Assembly (NCBI GenBank): GCA_022729795.1
Contig: DZBD01000007.1
Location: forward strand, 1-36,403
Origin: Sulfuricurvum sp.
Lineage (GTDB): Bacteria; Campylobacterota; Campylobacteria; Campylobacterales; Sulfurimonadaceae
Direction: 5' to 3'
DNA length: 36,403 bases
A program made the position numbers and the translations under genes. Below are positions 26,254-36,403 of the stretch, one piece after another (position 1 is the first letter of the stretch; each line of letters starts with the position of its first letter). Under the pieces are notes generated by a model. The model was not told where the DNA came from, made no database searches, and was given only the letters and a program-made list of their open reading frames with translations.

Positions 26254-27523
26254 TATTAAAAAGAAAATTTGGCTCAGAGACGGGCATCTGATTATCTTGG
26301 CCCATATGCTGGATAAGCTTATTAATTTCATTCTTATGATAATTGCCGCACGCTATATGAATCTCGCTATGTATGGAAACTTTTCATATGTGAAATCTTT
26401 GGTTGCATCGGTAACACCTTTTTCGGGGTTTGGCGGAAACCACGCGCTGCTACGTTTTGGGATGGACTCAGAGGCTCATAAAGAGAAATATAATATATTA
26501 GTTTCCTCCTTGGTTTATGGTGCTGTTTTTACCCTTTTGCTTATTTTTGCAATCAAGTTATTTTTGAATCTCGGCGGATTTATGGAGAATGATGCGATGA
26601 AAAAGATGTTTGATATTTACATTTTTTTCATCCTTTCTTATTATATTTTCGATGTCGGTAGAAATTATTACAGGATACTCGGCGATAACAGTAAGTATGC
26701 ATGGATAAGTATCCGTTATTCGGTATTGACACTCCTTGTGAGCTCTTTGGCTTTGATTTTTTTTGATGCTTTTATTTTTATTATCGTGCTGGTTATTTTG
26801 CCGATACTACTCTTTGTTTTTGAAAATAAAAATATCTTCAGGATGAAGAGTGAAAATTTACAATGGAATCCTCTGTTTTGGAGATATGGATTTACGATAG
26901 GGCTCGGTGCATTTTTGAATCAATTTTTTTTACAATCGGATATTATTATTCAGGGATATCTAGGGATAAATCCCGAAGCTATTGCGCAATATAAAGTAGC
27001 CACCTTGCTTGTGTATACCTTTCTTTTTATTCCAAACGCTTTTTTGGTGAGGGATTTTACCCTCATCTCGGCAAACGCAAAAAATAGCATTTTTTTAAAA
27101 AAATATGTTTATGAATATTGGAAATATTCGGGTTTAGTTTTACTTTTTATTATCCCCTCTTTTTTTCTTTTTTCAGACAAAATACTTATTCTTTTGTTTG
27201 GGGATAAATTTCAAAATAGTTTATCCATCCAAAATATATTAATCTGCGGTCTCGCCTCGATGGTTCTTTTAAGAATGCTCTTTGGAAATATTTTAAATGC
27301 AGTGGGAAAAGCAAAGCTTAATGTCATAAATGCGGTTGTGACTATCATTTTAGCTCTTCCTTTACTTTTTTGGCTGACAAAATACTATGGGATACTCGGG
27401 ACGGCGTATGGAATGCTTGGAATGTTTTTTGTTTCAGGTTTGATATCTTTGGGGATGTTTCTCTATTATCTTCGTACAATCTCTACAATAGGGGGCTTCC
27501 ATGAAACTACTCATCATCGCTAA
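26213..27523 (+). CDS. MOP-family lipid-linked oligosaccharide flippase (Wzx-like)
   Basis: 436 residues with about 12 membrane segments and very little soluble sequence. The start region ([24 protein letters not shown]) and A-x-Y-G-N-F-S-Y-V match polysaccharide-transporter proteins of the MOP superfamily. It should flip the undecaprenyl-linked glycan to the periplasm for PglB. Campylobacter uses the unrelated ABC flippase PglK, which is absent here. Start is uncertain: ATG at 26213, 26231 or 26240 are all in frame and overlap the acetyltransferase gene. The 3' end overlaps the next glycosyltransferase by 23 bases. Confidence 0.85.
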   Translation: MFSSIMGKMNLFNNIKKKIWLRDGHLIILAHMLDKLINFILMIIAARYMNLAMYGNFSYVKSLVASVTPFSGFGGNHALLRFGMDSEAHKEKYNILVSSLVYGAVFTLLLIFAIKLFLNLGGFMENDAMKKMFDIYIFFILSYYIFDVGRNYYRILGDNSKYAWISIRYSVLTLLVSSLALIFFDAFIFIIVLVILPILLFVFENKNIFRMKSENLQWNPLFWRYGFTIGLGAFLNQFFLQSDIIIQGYLGINPEAIAQYKVATLLVYTFLFIPNAFLVRDFTLISANAKNSIFLKKYVYEYWKYSGLVLLFIIPSFFLFSDKILILLFGDKFQNSLSIQNILICGLASMVLLRMLFGNILNAVGKAKLNVINAVVTIILALPLLFWLTKYYGILGTAYGMLGMFFVSGLISLGMFLYYLRTISTIGGFHETTHHR

Positions 27524-28619
27524 TGGTTCCATTGTTTTTGGCAAAGAGCTGCAAGAGCATCTAAACTCAAACTCCGACAAAGTTTTTTTGCTGGATTTTG
27601 AATCGCTTGTTATTAATAAGCCCGATAATACGCAGGATAAAAGATATGCACAGAAATTTGCAAAATATAAAAAATTACCAAAACTAAGTATGTTTTTTCG
27701 TCTGGTGTTTATAAAAAAAATACTTCATGAGGGCAGTTTTGATATCGTAAATATTCACTACAGCAGATGGATTTATCTTTTCTTACTCAGTGCGCTGAAA
27801 AAATCAAAATTTATTGTCACTTTTTATGGAAGTGATTTTTACAGAACTACCGACACAATCAAAAAGATTCAAAGATATTTATACAAAAAAGCAGATGCCT
27901 TGAGCTTTACAAACCCTTTGACGAGGGAGAGTTTTTTGGAATATTACAAAGAGTTTGAAGACAAATGTTTTGTGTGCAGATTCGGGCTTGGAACCTTGGA
28001 TTTTATAGATAAAAATAGAGATAAAGATACAGCAGAGATTCGAAATATTTTGGGTTACGGCAGAAAAAAAATAATCGTTACCTGCGGATATAACTCTACC
28101 AAAGCACAACAACATGAAAAAATAATAGAGGCACTTGAAAACTTAGATGCTAAGTATAAATCCACATGCCGGTTTATTTTCCCTTTGACGTATGGGGACA
28201 ATATCCACAAAAGATTTGTAAAAGAGAAGCTAAAAGAGGTCGATTTTGAGTGTTTGGTATTGGAAGAATTTTTATATGAGGATGAAAATGCTTATGTAAA
28301 ATTGGCTTCGGATGTAATGATAAATATACTTCAAACAGATAGCTTTTCGGGAAGTATGCAGGAATTTTTGTATGCAAAAAATATCGTCATTACGGGCTCT
28401 TGGCTGCCGTATGATGTTTTTGATAAGGCCGGAATCGTGTATGAAAAGATTGAGCATACGGATGAGTTAAAAGATAAACTTGCATATGTCTTAGCCAATA
28501 GAGAAAATTTTAAAGACAAACTTGAGCGTAACCGAGATATTATTTATGAGCTCTCAAGCTGGAAGAATACTCTTGGCATGTGGAAAAAGATGTATCAGTT
28601 AGTAGAGGATAAAAAATGA
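27501..28619 (+). CDS. GT4-like glycosyltransferase A
   Basis: 372 residues, GT-B fold. The N-terminal domain starts [20 protein letters not shown] near residue 110 is the usual loop between domains in this group, and a second Rossmann-like domain starts at [10 protein letters not shown] near 190. The nucleotide-binding part has [11 protein letters not shown] near 277, where GT4 enzymes hold an E-x(7)-E-like motif in a modified form. It probably adds one sugar to the lipid-linked glycan on the cytoplasmic face. GGGGG lies upstream of the ATG. Overlaps flippase and next gene (ATGA), so firmly in the operon. Sugar specificity unknown. Confidence 0.78.
   Translation: MKLLIIANGSIVFGKELQEHLNSNSDKVFLLDFESLVINKPDNTQDKRYAQKFAKYKKLPKLSMFFRLVFIKKILHEGSFDIVNIHYSRWIYLFLLSALKKSKFIVTFYGSDFYRTTDTIKKIQRYLYKKADALSFTNPLTRESFLEYYKEFEDKCFVCRFGLGTLDFIDKNRDKDTAEIRNILGYGRKKIIVTCGYNSTKAQQHEKIIEALENLDAKYKSTCRFIFPLTYGDNIHKRFVKEKLKEVDFECLVLEEFLYEDENAYVKLASDVMINILQTDSFSGSMQEFLYAKNIVITGSWLPYDVFDKAGIVYEKIEHTDELKDKLAYVLANRENFKDKLERNRDIIYELSSWKNTLGMWKKMYQLVEDKK
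28161..28170 (-). repeat. GGCATGTGGA word, copy 14
   Basis: Exact copy in glycosyltransferase A, read S-T-C-R. Confidence 0.9.
28575..28584 (+). repeat. GGCATGTGGA word, copy 15
   Basis: Exact copy at the 3' end of glycosyltransferase A, read G-M-W-K. Flank: CTT before, AAAA after. Confidence 0.9.
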
Positions 28620-29716
28620 TAAAAGTAAGCCATCTCACGTCGGCGCATCCACGGTATGACACAAGAATTTTTGTAAAAGAGTGTTGTTCACTTGCACATG
28701 CCGGATATGAAGTTTCTCTTATTGTTGCGGACGGTTTGGGTGATGAGATAAAAGAGGGTGTTTATTTTTATGATGTTGGCAGATTGCAAGGGCGTCTGAA
28801 CAGAATCTTTAAAACCACTCAAAAAGTTTTAGATAAAGCGATAGAACTCAAGAGTGATATTTACCATTTTCATGACCCTGAGCTTATTCCCGTTGGATTG
28901 AAGCTCAAAAAACTTGGATACAAGGTGATTTTTGATTCCCATGAAGATGTCCCCAAACAAATTTTGGGGAAGCACTATTTGAATAAATATATCTCAAAAA
29001 TCCTCTCAAAAAGTTTTGAACTCTATGAAAACTACGCTTGTAAAAAATTTGATGCCGTTATCACCGCCACCGCATATATCAGGGATAAATTTTTACAAAT
29101 AAATAAAAACTCTATGGATATCTGTAATTTTCCCATCATCACCGAACTCTCCAACGACACTTTATGGGAAGAGAGACGGGATGAGGTTTGCTACATAGGC
29201 GCTATTGCCGAGGTTCGTGGCATCAAAGAGATTGTAAAAGCGATGGAATTTGTGGAGTGTGCCAGATTGAATCTTGCCGGCAAATTTGCCCAGAGCGATG
29301 TGGAAACTGAGGTGAAAACCTACAAGGGATGGAGCAGGGTAAATGAGCTTGGCTTTTTAGGACGTGAAGGAATTGCAGATGTTCTGAGTCATTCCAAAGT
29401 AGGTTTGGTAACTCTGCATCCTATCATAAACTATCAAGATGCCCTTCCCGTAAAGATGTTTGAATATATGCTCTCAGGGATGCCGGTCATCTCCTCAAAC
29501 ATCAAACTCTGGCAAGATATAGTAGAAGATGCGGCATGTGGAATCTGTGTCAATCCTTACAATCCACATGCCATAGCAGAGGCGATTACTTTTATAATAC
29601 AAAATCCACATGCCGCAAAAGAGATGGGTGAAAACGGCAAAAAAGCGGTGTTAGAAAAATACAACTGGGACAATGAAGAGAAAAAACTTTTGAAACTGTA
29701 TGAGAGTTTAGTTTGA
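28616..29716 (+). CDS. GT4 glycosyltransferase B
   Basis: 366 residues of the GT4 family. The N-terminus has [16 protein letters not shown], the typical start of a subgroup found in O-antigen loci, with [10 protein letters not shown] near 85 and F-D-S-H-E-D-V near 105. The C-terminal half has G-A-I-A-E-V-R-G near 200 and the donor-binding stretch [15 protein letters not shown] near 280. Overlaps the upstream stop as ATGA and the next gene as TTGA. Three GGCATGTGGA words lie within 82 bases at its 3' end, the densest cluster in the window. Donor sugar unknown. Confidence 0.85.
   Translation: MIKVSHLTSAHPRYDTRIFVKECCSLAHAGYEVSLIVADGLGDEIKEGVYFYDVGRLQGRLNRIFKTTQKVLDKAIELKSDIYHFHDPELIPVGLKLKKLGYKVIFDSHEDVPKQILGKHYLNKYISKILSKSFELYENYACKKFDAVITATAYIRDKFLQINKNSMDICNFPIITELSNDTLWEERRDEVCYIGAIAEVRGIKEIVKAMEFVECARLNLAGKFAQSDVETEVKTYKGWSRVNELGFLGREGIADVLSHSKVGLVTLHPIINYQDALPVKMFEYMLSGMPVISSNIKLWQDIVEDAACGICVNPYNPHAIAEAITFIIQNPHAAKEMGENGKKAVLEKYNWDNEEKKLLKLYESLV
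29533..29542 (+). repeat. GGCATGTGGA word, copy 16
   Basis: Exact copy in glycosyltransferase B, read A-C-G. It faces copy 17 with 20 bases between them. Confidence 0.9.
29563..29572 (-). repeat. GGCATGTGGA word, copy 17
   Basis: Exact copy in glycosyltransferase B, read N-P-H-A. Confidence 0.9.
29605..29614 (-). repeat. GGCATGTGGA word, copy 18
   Basis: Exact copy in glycosyltransferase B, again read N-P-H-A, 14 codons after copy 17. Confidence 0.9.
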
Positions 29717-30921
29717 AAAATATCTGGATAATCAACCACCATGCCGTGACTCCCGAAATGGGCGGGGGGACAAGGCATTACGATTTTGCAAAAGAACTTA
29801 TTTCTCGCGGTCACAAAGTCACTATTATCGCCTCTAGTTTTCATTATGCAAAGTATCGGGAGATGAAAGAGTACGGCGATGCGGAGTATCTTTTAGAGAA
29901 TATTGATGGGGTCGATTTTATCTGGATTAAGACCCCTTCTTACAAAGGAAACGGTTTTGCGAGGGTGAAAAATATGGTATGGTTTACATGTAAGATTTTG
30001 AATGTCCTCCCAAAATTAAACCTCCAAAAGCCTGATACTATTATCGGTTCCTCCGTTCATCTTTTTGCAGTGCATGCGGCGTATATCCTCTCAAAAAAAT
30101 ACAAAACCCCTTTTATCATGGAGGTGCGCGACTTGTGGCCAGAGACACTTATTGAGATGGGGATTTCCAAACGGCATCCATTTATTTTACTTTTGGGCTT
30201 TTTGGAGCGATACCTTTACAAGCGCGCAGACAAGATAATAACCTTACTTCCACATGCCGAGAAATATATCGGTAAGTTTGTTGAAAAAGAAAAAATTGTA
30301 TGGATCTCCAACGGTACAGCCATCAAATACCAAGAGACATTTGTACAAAAACTTGATGCGCAAAAGTTTAATATTCTTTATGCCGGGGCGCACGGAATGG
30401 CGAACGATTTGGATATTTTACTCAACGCGGCAGAGCTTTTAAAAGAAAATACTCATATTCATTTTACATTGATAGGAGATGGGGTTTTAAAAGAGTCTCT
30501 TATCCAAAAAACACAAACACTCGGTTTGAAAAATATCACCTTTTTGGATTCGGTTGCAAAAGCGCAGGTACAAGATTATCTCAAAAGTGCAGATCTACTT
30601 TATGTGGGGCTCAAAGATTTGCCGCTTTATAAATACGGGATGAGCATGAACAAAGTTTTTGAATATCTCAGTGCCAAAAAACCTGTTTTGTTTGTGAGTG
30701 CGATTGAAGATAATCTTATCAAAACAGCCGATGCAGGAGCAGTAGTTACGAGTTATAGGGCAGAGGAAATAACTGATGTTATAGAAAACTTTAGTAGAAT
30801 GCCCCAAGAAAAACGGGATCTCTATGGGCAAAACGGGTTTGAATATTTGCAGAAAAATTATACGATTGAGGTTTTGAGCGATAAACTTGAGAAGATATTG
30901 GAGGTGGAAAAAGATGCTTAA
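29713..30921 (+). CDS. GT4 glycosyltransferase C (WbuB-like)
   Basis: 402 residues, GT-B fold. Starts at TTG 29713, overlapping the previous stop as TTGA. N-terminal [21 protein letters not shown] is the usual acceptor-domain start of WbuB-like enzymes that add N-acetylated 6-deoxy or related sugars. E-V-R-D-L-W-P-E-T near 140 is also typical. The C-terminal domain has I-L-Y-A-G-A-H-G near 225 and the donor-site region [14 protein letters not shown] near 315. It lies directly before pglC, so it may add the second sugar to bacillosamine. That order is inferred only from position. Confidence 0.85.
   Translation: MKNIWIINHHAVTPEMGGGTRHYDFAKELISRGHKVTIIASSFHYAKYREMKEYGDAEYLLENIDGVDFIWIKTPSYKGNGFARVKNMVWFTCKILNVLPKLNLQKPDTIIGSSVHLFAVHAAYILSKKYKTPFIMEVRDLWPETLIEMGISKRHPFILLLGFLERYLYKRADKIITLLPHAEKYIGKFVEKEKIVWISNGTAIKYQETFVQKLDAQKFNILYAGAHGMANDLDILLNAAELLKENTHIHFTLIGDGVLKESLIQKTQTLGLKNITFLDSVAKAQVQDYLKSADLLYVGLKDLPLYKYGMSMNKVFEYLSAKKPVLFVSAIEDNLIKTADAGAVVTSYRAEEITDVIENFSRMPQEKRDLYGQNGFEYLQKNYTIEVLSDKLEKILEVEKDA
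30249..30258 (-). repeat. GGCATGTGGA word, copy 19
   Basis: Exact copy in glycosyltransferase C, read L-P-H-A. Confidence 0.9.
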
Positions 30922-31504
30922 AAATATTTTTGATTTTTTCTTGGCACTCGTACTTTTTTTTCTTTTTTTCCCTCTTTTGGCAGTGATTGGGATTTTGATT
31001 TTGCTCACCATGGGAAGACCGATATTTTTTAGGCAGGAACGTCCGGGACAGCATGGAAAAATATTCAGCATCTATAAGTTTCGTACGATGACGGACGAAA
31101 AAGATGTGCATGGAGAATTGCTTTTGGATGAAAAACGCTTAAAAGGTGTTGGGAAATTTATCCGAAGTACAAGCTTGGATGAACTTCCCCAACTCATCAA
31201 TGTGCTCAAAGGTGAGATGAGTTTTGTGGGTCCACGTCCGCTTCTCGTGGAGTATTTGGAGCTTTATAACGAACAACAAAGCAAACGCCATGATCTCAAA
31301 CCGGGCATTACGGGCTGGGCGCAAATCAACGGACGAAATGCAATAAGCTGGGAAGAAAAATTTAATTATGATGTTTGGTATACCCAAAATCACACTTTTT
31401 GGCTCGATATGAAGATACTATGGCGCACCTTTTTAAAAGTACTCAAACGCTCAGATATCGCCTCCTCCTCATCGGTCAGTATGGAAAAATTTAGAGGGAA
31501 TTAG
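30914..31504 (+). CDS. pglC: Undecaprenyl phosphate sugar-phosphate transferase
   Basis: Small monotopic phosphoglycosyl transferase that starts the glycan by moving diNAc-bacillosamine phosphate to undecaprenyl phosphate. 196 residues (Campylobacter PglC is about 200). One re-entrant hydrophobic helix at 5-30, then [12 protein letters not shown], the Y-K-F-R-T-M motif, [12 protein letters not shown] and [17 protein letters not shown]. The catalytic D-E pair is in S-L-D-E-L-P-Q. I chose the ATG at 30914 because GGAGGTGG lies just upstream; a frame-matched ATG at 30887 would add nine odd residues. It overlaps glycosyltransferase C by eight bases. A toxin-antitoxin pair follows before pglD. Confidence 0.93.
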   Translation: MLKNIFDFFLALVLFFLFFPLLAVIGILILLTMGRPIFFRQERPGQHGKIFSIYKFRTMTDEKDVHGELLLDEKRLKGVGKFIRSTSLDELPQLINVLKGEMSFVGPRPLLVEYLELYNEQQSKRHDLKPGITGWAQINGRNAISWEEKFNYDVWYTQNHTFWLDMKILWRTFLKVLKRSDIASSSSVSMEKFRGN

Positions 31505-31522
31505 TTTTTAATAAATATGTGA

Positions 31523-31539
31523 TACAATTATGTACATAA
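31523..31539 (+). promoter_or_regulatory. Promoter and operator of the toxin-antitoxin pair
   Basis: TACAAT (31523-31528) is a -10 box, the same word as at the other toxin-antitoxin locus. It runs into a perfect 12-base palindrome, TTATGTACATAA (31528-31539), whose TGTACA core is the known YefM-YoeB operator core in E. coli. AAGGA and the ATG at 31557 follow. Confidence 0.65.
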
Positions 31540-31556
31540 TAATGTAAGGATTTAAG

Positions 31557-31811
31557 ATGCAAGTAGTAAGTATGACGGAAGCTAGGAATAATTTTAAAGC
31601 GATATTTGATGCAGTTTTTTTAAATAATGAGGAAGTTATAATTCACAGAAAAGGTTGTGAAAATGTTGTAGTGATACCTTTTGACGAGTATAGCTCCATG
31701 AAAGAGACACATTATTTATTAAGTTCTCCCAAAAATAAAGAAATTCTTATGAGGTCTTTAAAAGATGCCAGAGACGGAAAAACTTTTGAGAAAGAGCTCA
31801 TAGAGGTATGA
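31557..31811 (+). CDS. YefM/Phd-family antitoxin
   Basis: 84 residues. M-Q-V-V-S-M-T-E-A-R-N-N-F-K-A-I-F-D is the standard YefM/Phd DNA-binding start, followed by V-I-I-H-R-K-G-C-E-N-V-V-V-I-P-F-D-E-Y-S-S-M, again typical. The acidic-basic C-terminal tail binds the toxin. The stop overlaps the toxin start as ATGA. It should repress its own promoter at the TGTACA palindrome. The pair interrupts the otherwise continuous pglC-pglD gene order, so it is probably an insertion; it may use its own promoter as well as read-through from pglC. Confidence 0.9.
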   Translation: MQVVSMTEARNNFKAIFDAVFLNNEEVIIHRKGCENVVVIPFDEYSSMKETHYLLSSPKNKEILMRSLKDARDGKTFEKELIEV

Positions 31812-32061
31812 ATATAACTTTTACAAATGATAGTTGGAATGAATATTTATATTGGCAAACAACCGACAAACAAACCTTAAAAAAAATTAATAATTTGCTT
31901 AAGGATGTAACAAGAGACCCATTTAACGGTTTAGGGAAGCCGGAGCCGTTAAAGTATGAATTTTTAGGTTGTTGGTCAAGAAGAATAACGCAAGAGCATC
32001 GTCTAGTTTATGAAGTTACGGAGTATAGTATATTGGTAATATCTTGCAGGTTTCATTACTG

Positions 32062-32062
<1 letters not shown>
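31808..32062 (+). CDS. YoeB/Txe-family mRNA interferase toxin
   Basis: 84 residues, the usual YoeB size. Family features are W-N-E-Y-L-Y-W-Q near 11, K-K-I-N-N-L-L-K-D-V near 25, D-P-F-N-G-L-G-K-P-E-P-L-K near 38, W-S-R-R-I-T-Q-E-H-R-L-V-Y near 57 with the catalytic E-H-R, and the end I-S-C-R-F-H-Y with the catalytic histidine and tyrosine. All look intact, so it should cut mRNA at the ribosome when the antitoxin is lost. Its stop overlaps the pglD start (TGATG), so toxin translation is coupled to a glycan gene. Confidence 0.92.
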
Positions 32063-35480
<3,418 letters not shown>

Positions 35481-35489
<9 letters not shown>

Positions 35490-36403
35490 GACATGACCTA
35501 CAAATTTACTCATGTTGTTCATAATTTCCGAACCCTTACGAAAGCTCATTCCACATGCCTCATAAGCGAAGAAAACACCTGCTTGGTATTTGTTTCCTTG
35601 AATATCTTTTGGAAACTCTACATATTCTTGATACACTTTTTTATAGTTACCGTAAGGTCCGTCGGTTTGTTCTACAATTTTGCCCTTAGCATCAAAGATT
35701 GCAGTATTTGAACCTTCTCTGCCAAAAACAGATTTTTCAACATGTTTTATCCCCTTAAGAGGCTCAAAAGAGGTTCGCAAAAGATAAGGAGAATCTGGAA
35801 AAAGGTCGCAAAGTATCTTCATCATCCCCTTAGATTGAAAGAGCAACGTATAGGCAGGGTTGAGTATAATTGCCTTTTGGTTTTGGATAATATTAGTAAG
35901 AGTAGTCGCAAGCTCCGGCTCGTCGTGAGCTATATCTTCCCAGGGATAAAGCTTGAACCAATATTCATATTCGTTGTCATGCGCATCAAAGATTCCATTT
36001 TCATCGAAGTGAACGTTTTGTAAATACTCAAAGCCTGTCACAAAACCTGCATCTGTAGCCATTTGTTGCAAGAGTTTCGTAGTCGCTTCCTCCTCCTCAT
36101 TCCCCTGCGTGGAAGAAAAGAGTATTTTCCATCCGTCGTATCGTTCATCAAAGAGTTCCGTATCATCAAAGAGTGTGATAAGTCTTTTAAAATTTTCGGC
36201 TATAGCATCATAAATATTGTTAAACTGTTGCTCTTCATCCATATTGTTGTGTTTGAGAAGTGCCCATTGTAACAGGGCAGTTTCAAAAAGACCTGTCGGA
36301 GTATCCGCATTAAACTCTATAAGTTTAATCGGTTTGCCGTCAATCCCCCCTGCCAAATCAAAACGACCGTAAAGATGCCAATGGACATCATTTTCCCAAC
36401 TTT
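35481..36403 (-). CDS. Glutathionylspermidine-synthase-family ATP-grasp protein (5' part outside)
   Basis: At least 306 residues are visible and the frame is open to the window edge, so the N-terminus is missing. The first visible residues S-W-E-N-D-V-H-W-H-L-Y-G-R-F-D, then G-K-P-I-K-L-I-E-F-N-A-D-T-P-T, are the hallmark of the GSP_synth family (YjfC/YgiC type), as are Y-x-L-x-P-W-E-D and L-R-T-S-F-E-P-L. The ATP-grasp metal ligands of the family include E-F-N-A-D-T-P-T. The amidase domain of true E. coli glutathionylspermidine synthetase cannot be seen here. Substrates of this subgroup are unclear; it probably joins a peptide-like acid and an amine. Not part of the glycan operon: it converges on pglF, with which its stop overlaps by nine bases. 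Confidence 0.85.
35550..35559 (-). repeat. GGCATGTGGA word, copy 25
   Basis: Exact copy in the sense direction of the GSP-synthase-family gene, read A-C-G near its C-terminus. Confidence 0.9.

Overview
The window looks like chromosomal DNA of a free-living Campylobacterota bacterium, most like Sulfurimonas or a close relative. The evidence is low to moderate GC and compact operons with 4-base overlaps. The gene set is also typical of the group: a TorD chaperone with a polyferredoxin, the mrp / ispDF / orphan regulator / ATP-sulfurylase-like / pgpA neighbourhood known from Campylobacter and Helicobacter, the aminofutalosine menaquinone gene mqnE, and a Campylobacter-type pgl protein N-glycosylation locus. 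Genus assignment is inference, because no rRNA is present.

Layout. 1-309: a RelB-type antitoxin and the first codons of its toxin, on the minus strand. 474-3466: plus-strand operon of TorD-like chaperone, multi-cluster ferredoxin, a degenerate shikimate-dehydrogenase-like protein and an unknown protein. 3487-7180: minus-strand operon ispDF > HP1021-type regulator > ATP-sulfurylase-like > pgpA. 7406-10090: thiC and mrp, closed by a terminator. 10142-16402: minus-strand genes for a heme-binding diguanylate cyclase, glmS and glnD. 16501-18074: an AT-rich two-gene cassette (OLD-like ATPase plus TOPRIM protein), a likely phage-defence island. 18100-19161: mqnE. 19163-19351: a decayed glycosyltransferase. 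19461-35489: N-glycan locus with pglB, pgi, three genes for a 2,3-diacetamido-uronate sugar, an extra acetyltransferase, a flippase, three glycosyltransferases, pglC, a YefM-YoeB-type toxin-antitoxin pair, and pglD, pglE, pglF. 35481-36403: a glutathionylspermidine-synthase-family gene that runs off the window.

How the genes work together. PglF, PglE and PglD should make UDP-diNAc-bacillosamine and PglC should load it on undecaprenyl phosphate. The GT4 enzymes extend the glycan, probably including a GlcNAc3NAcA- or ManNAc3NAcA-type sugar. The MOP-type flippase replaces the ABC flippase PglK of Campylobacter, and PglB transfers the glycan to Asn in periplasmic proteins.

Most unusual signal: the 10-base word GGCATGTGGA occurs 25 times exactly, where about 0.07 copies are expected by chance for uniform base composition. 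It appears 12 times on one strand and 13 on the other, in all six reading frames of genes, in a pseudogene, and as a perfect inverted pair forming the mrp terminator. These are the hallmarks of a DNA uptake sequence as in Neisseria or Haemophilus. I know of no such word described in Campylobacterota.
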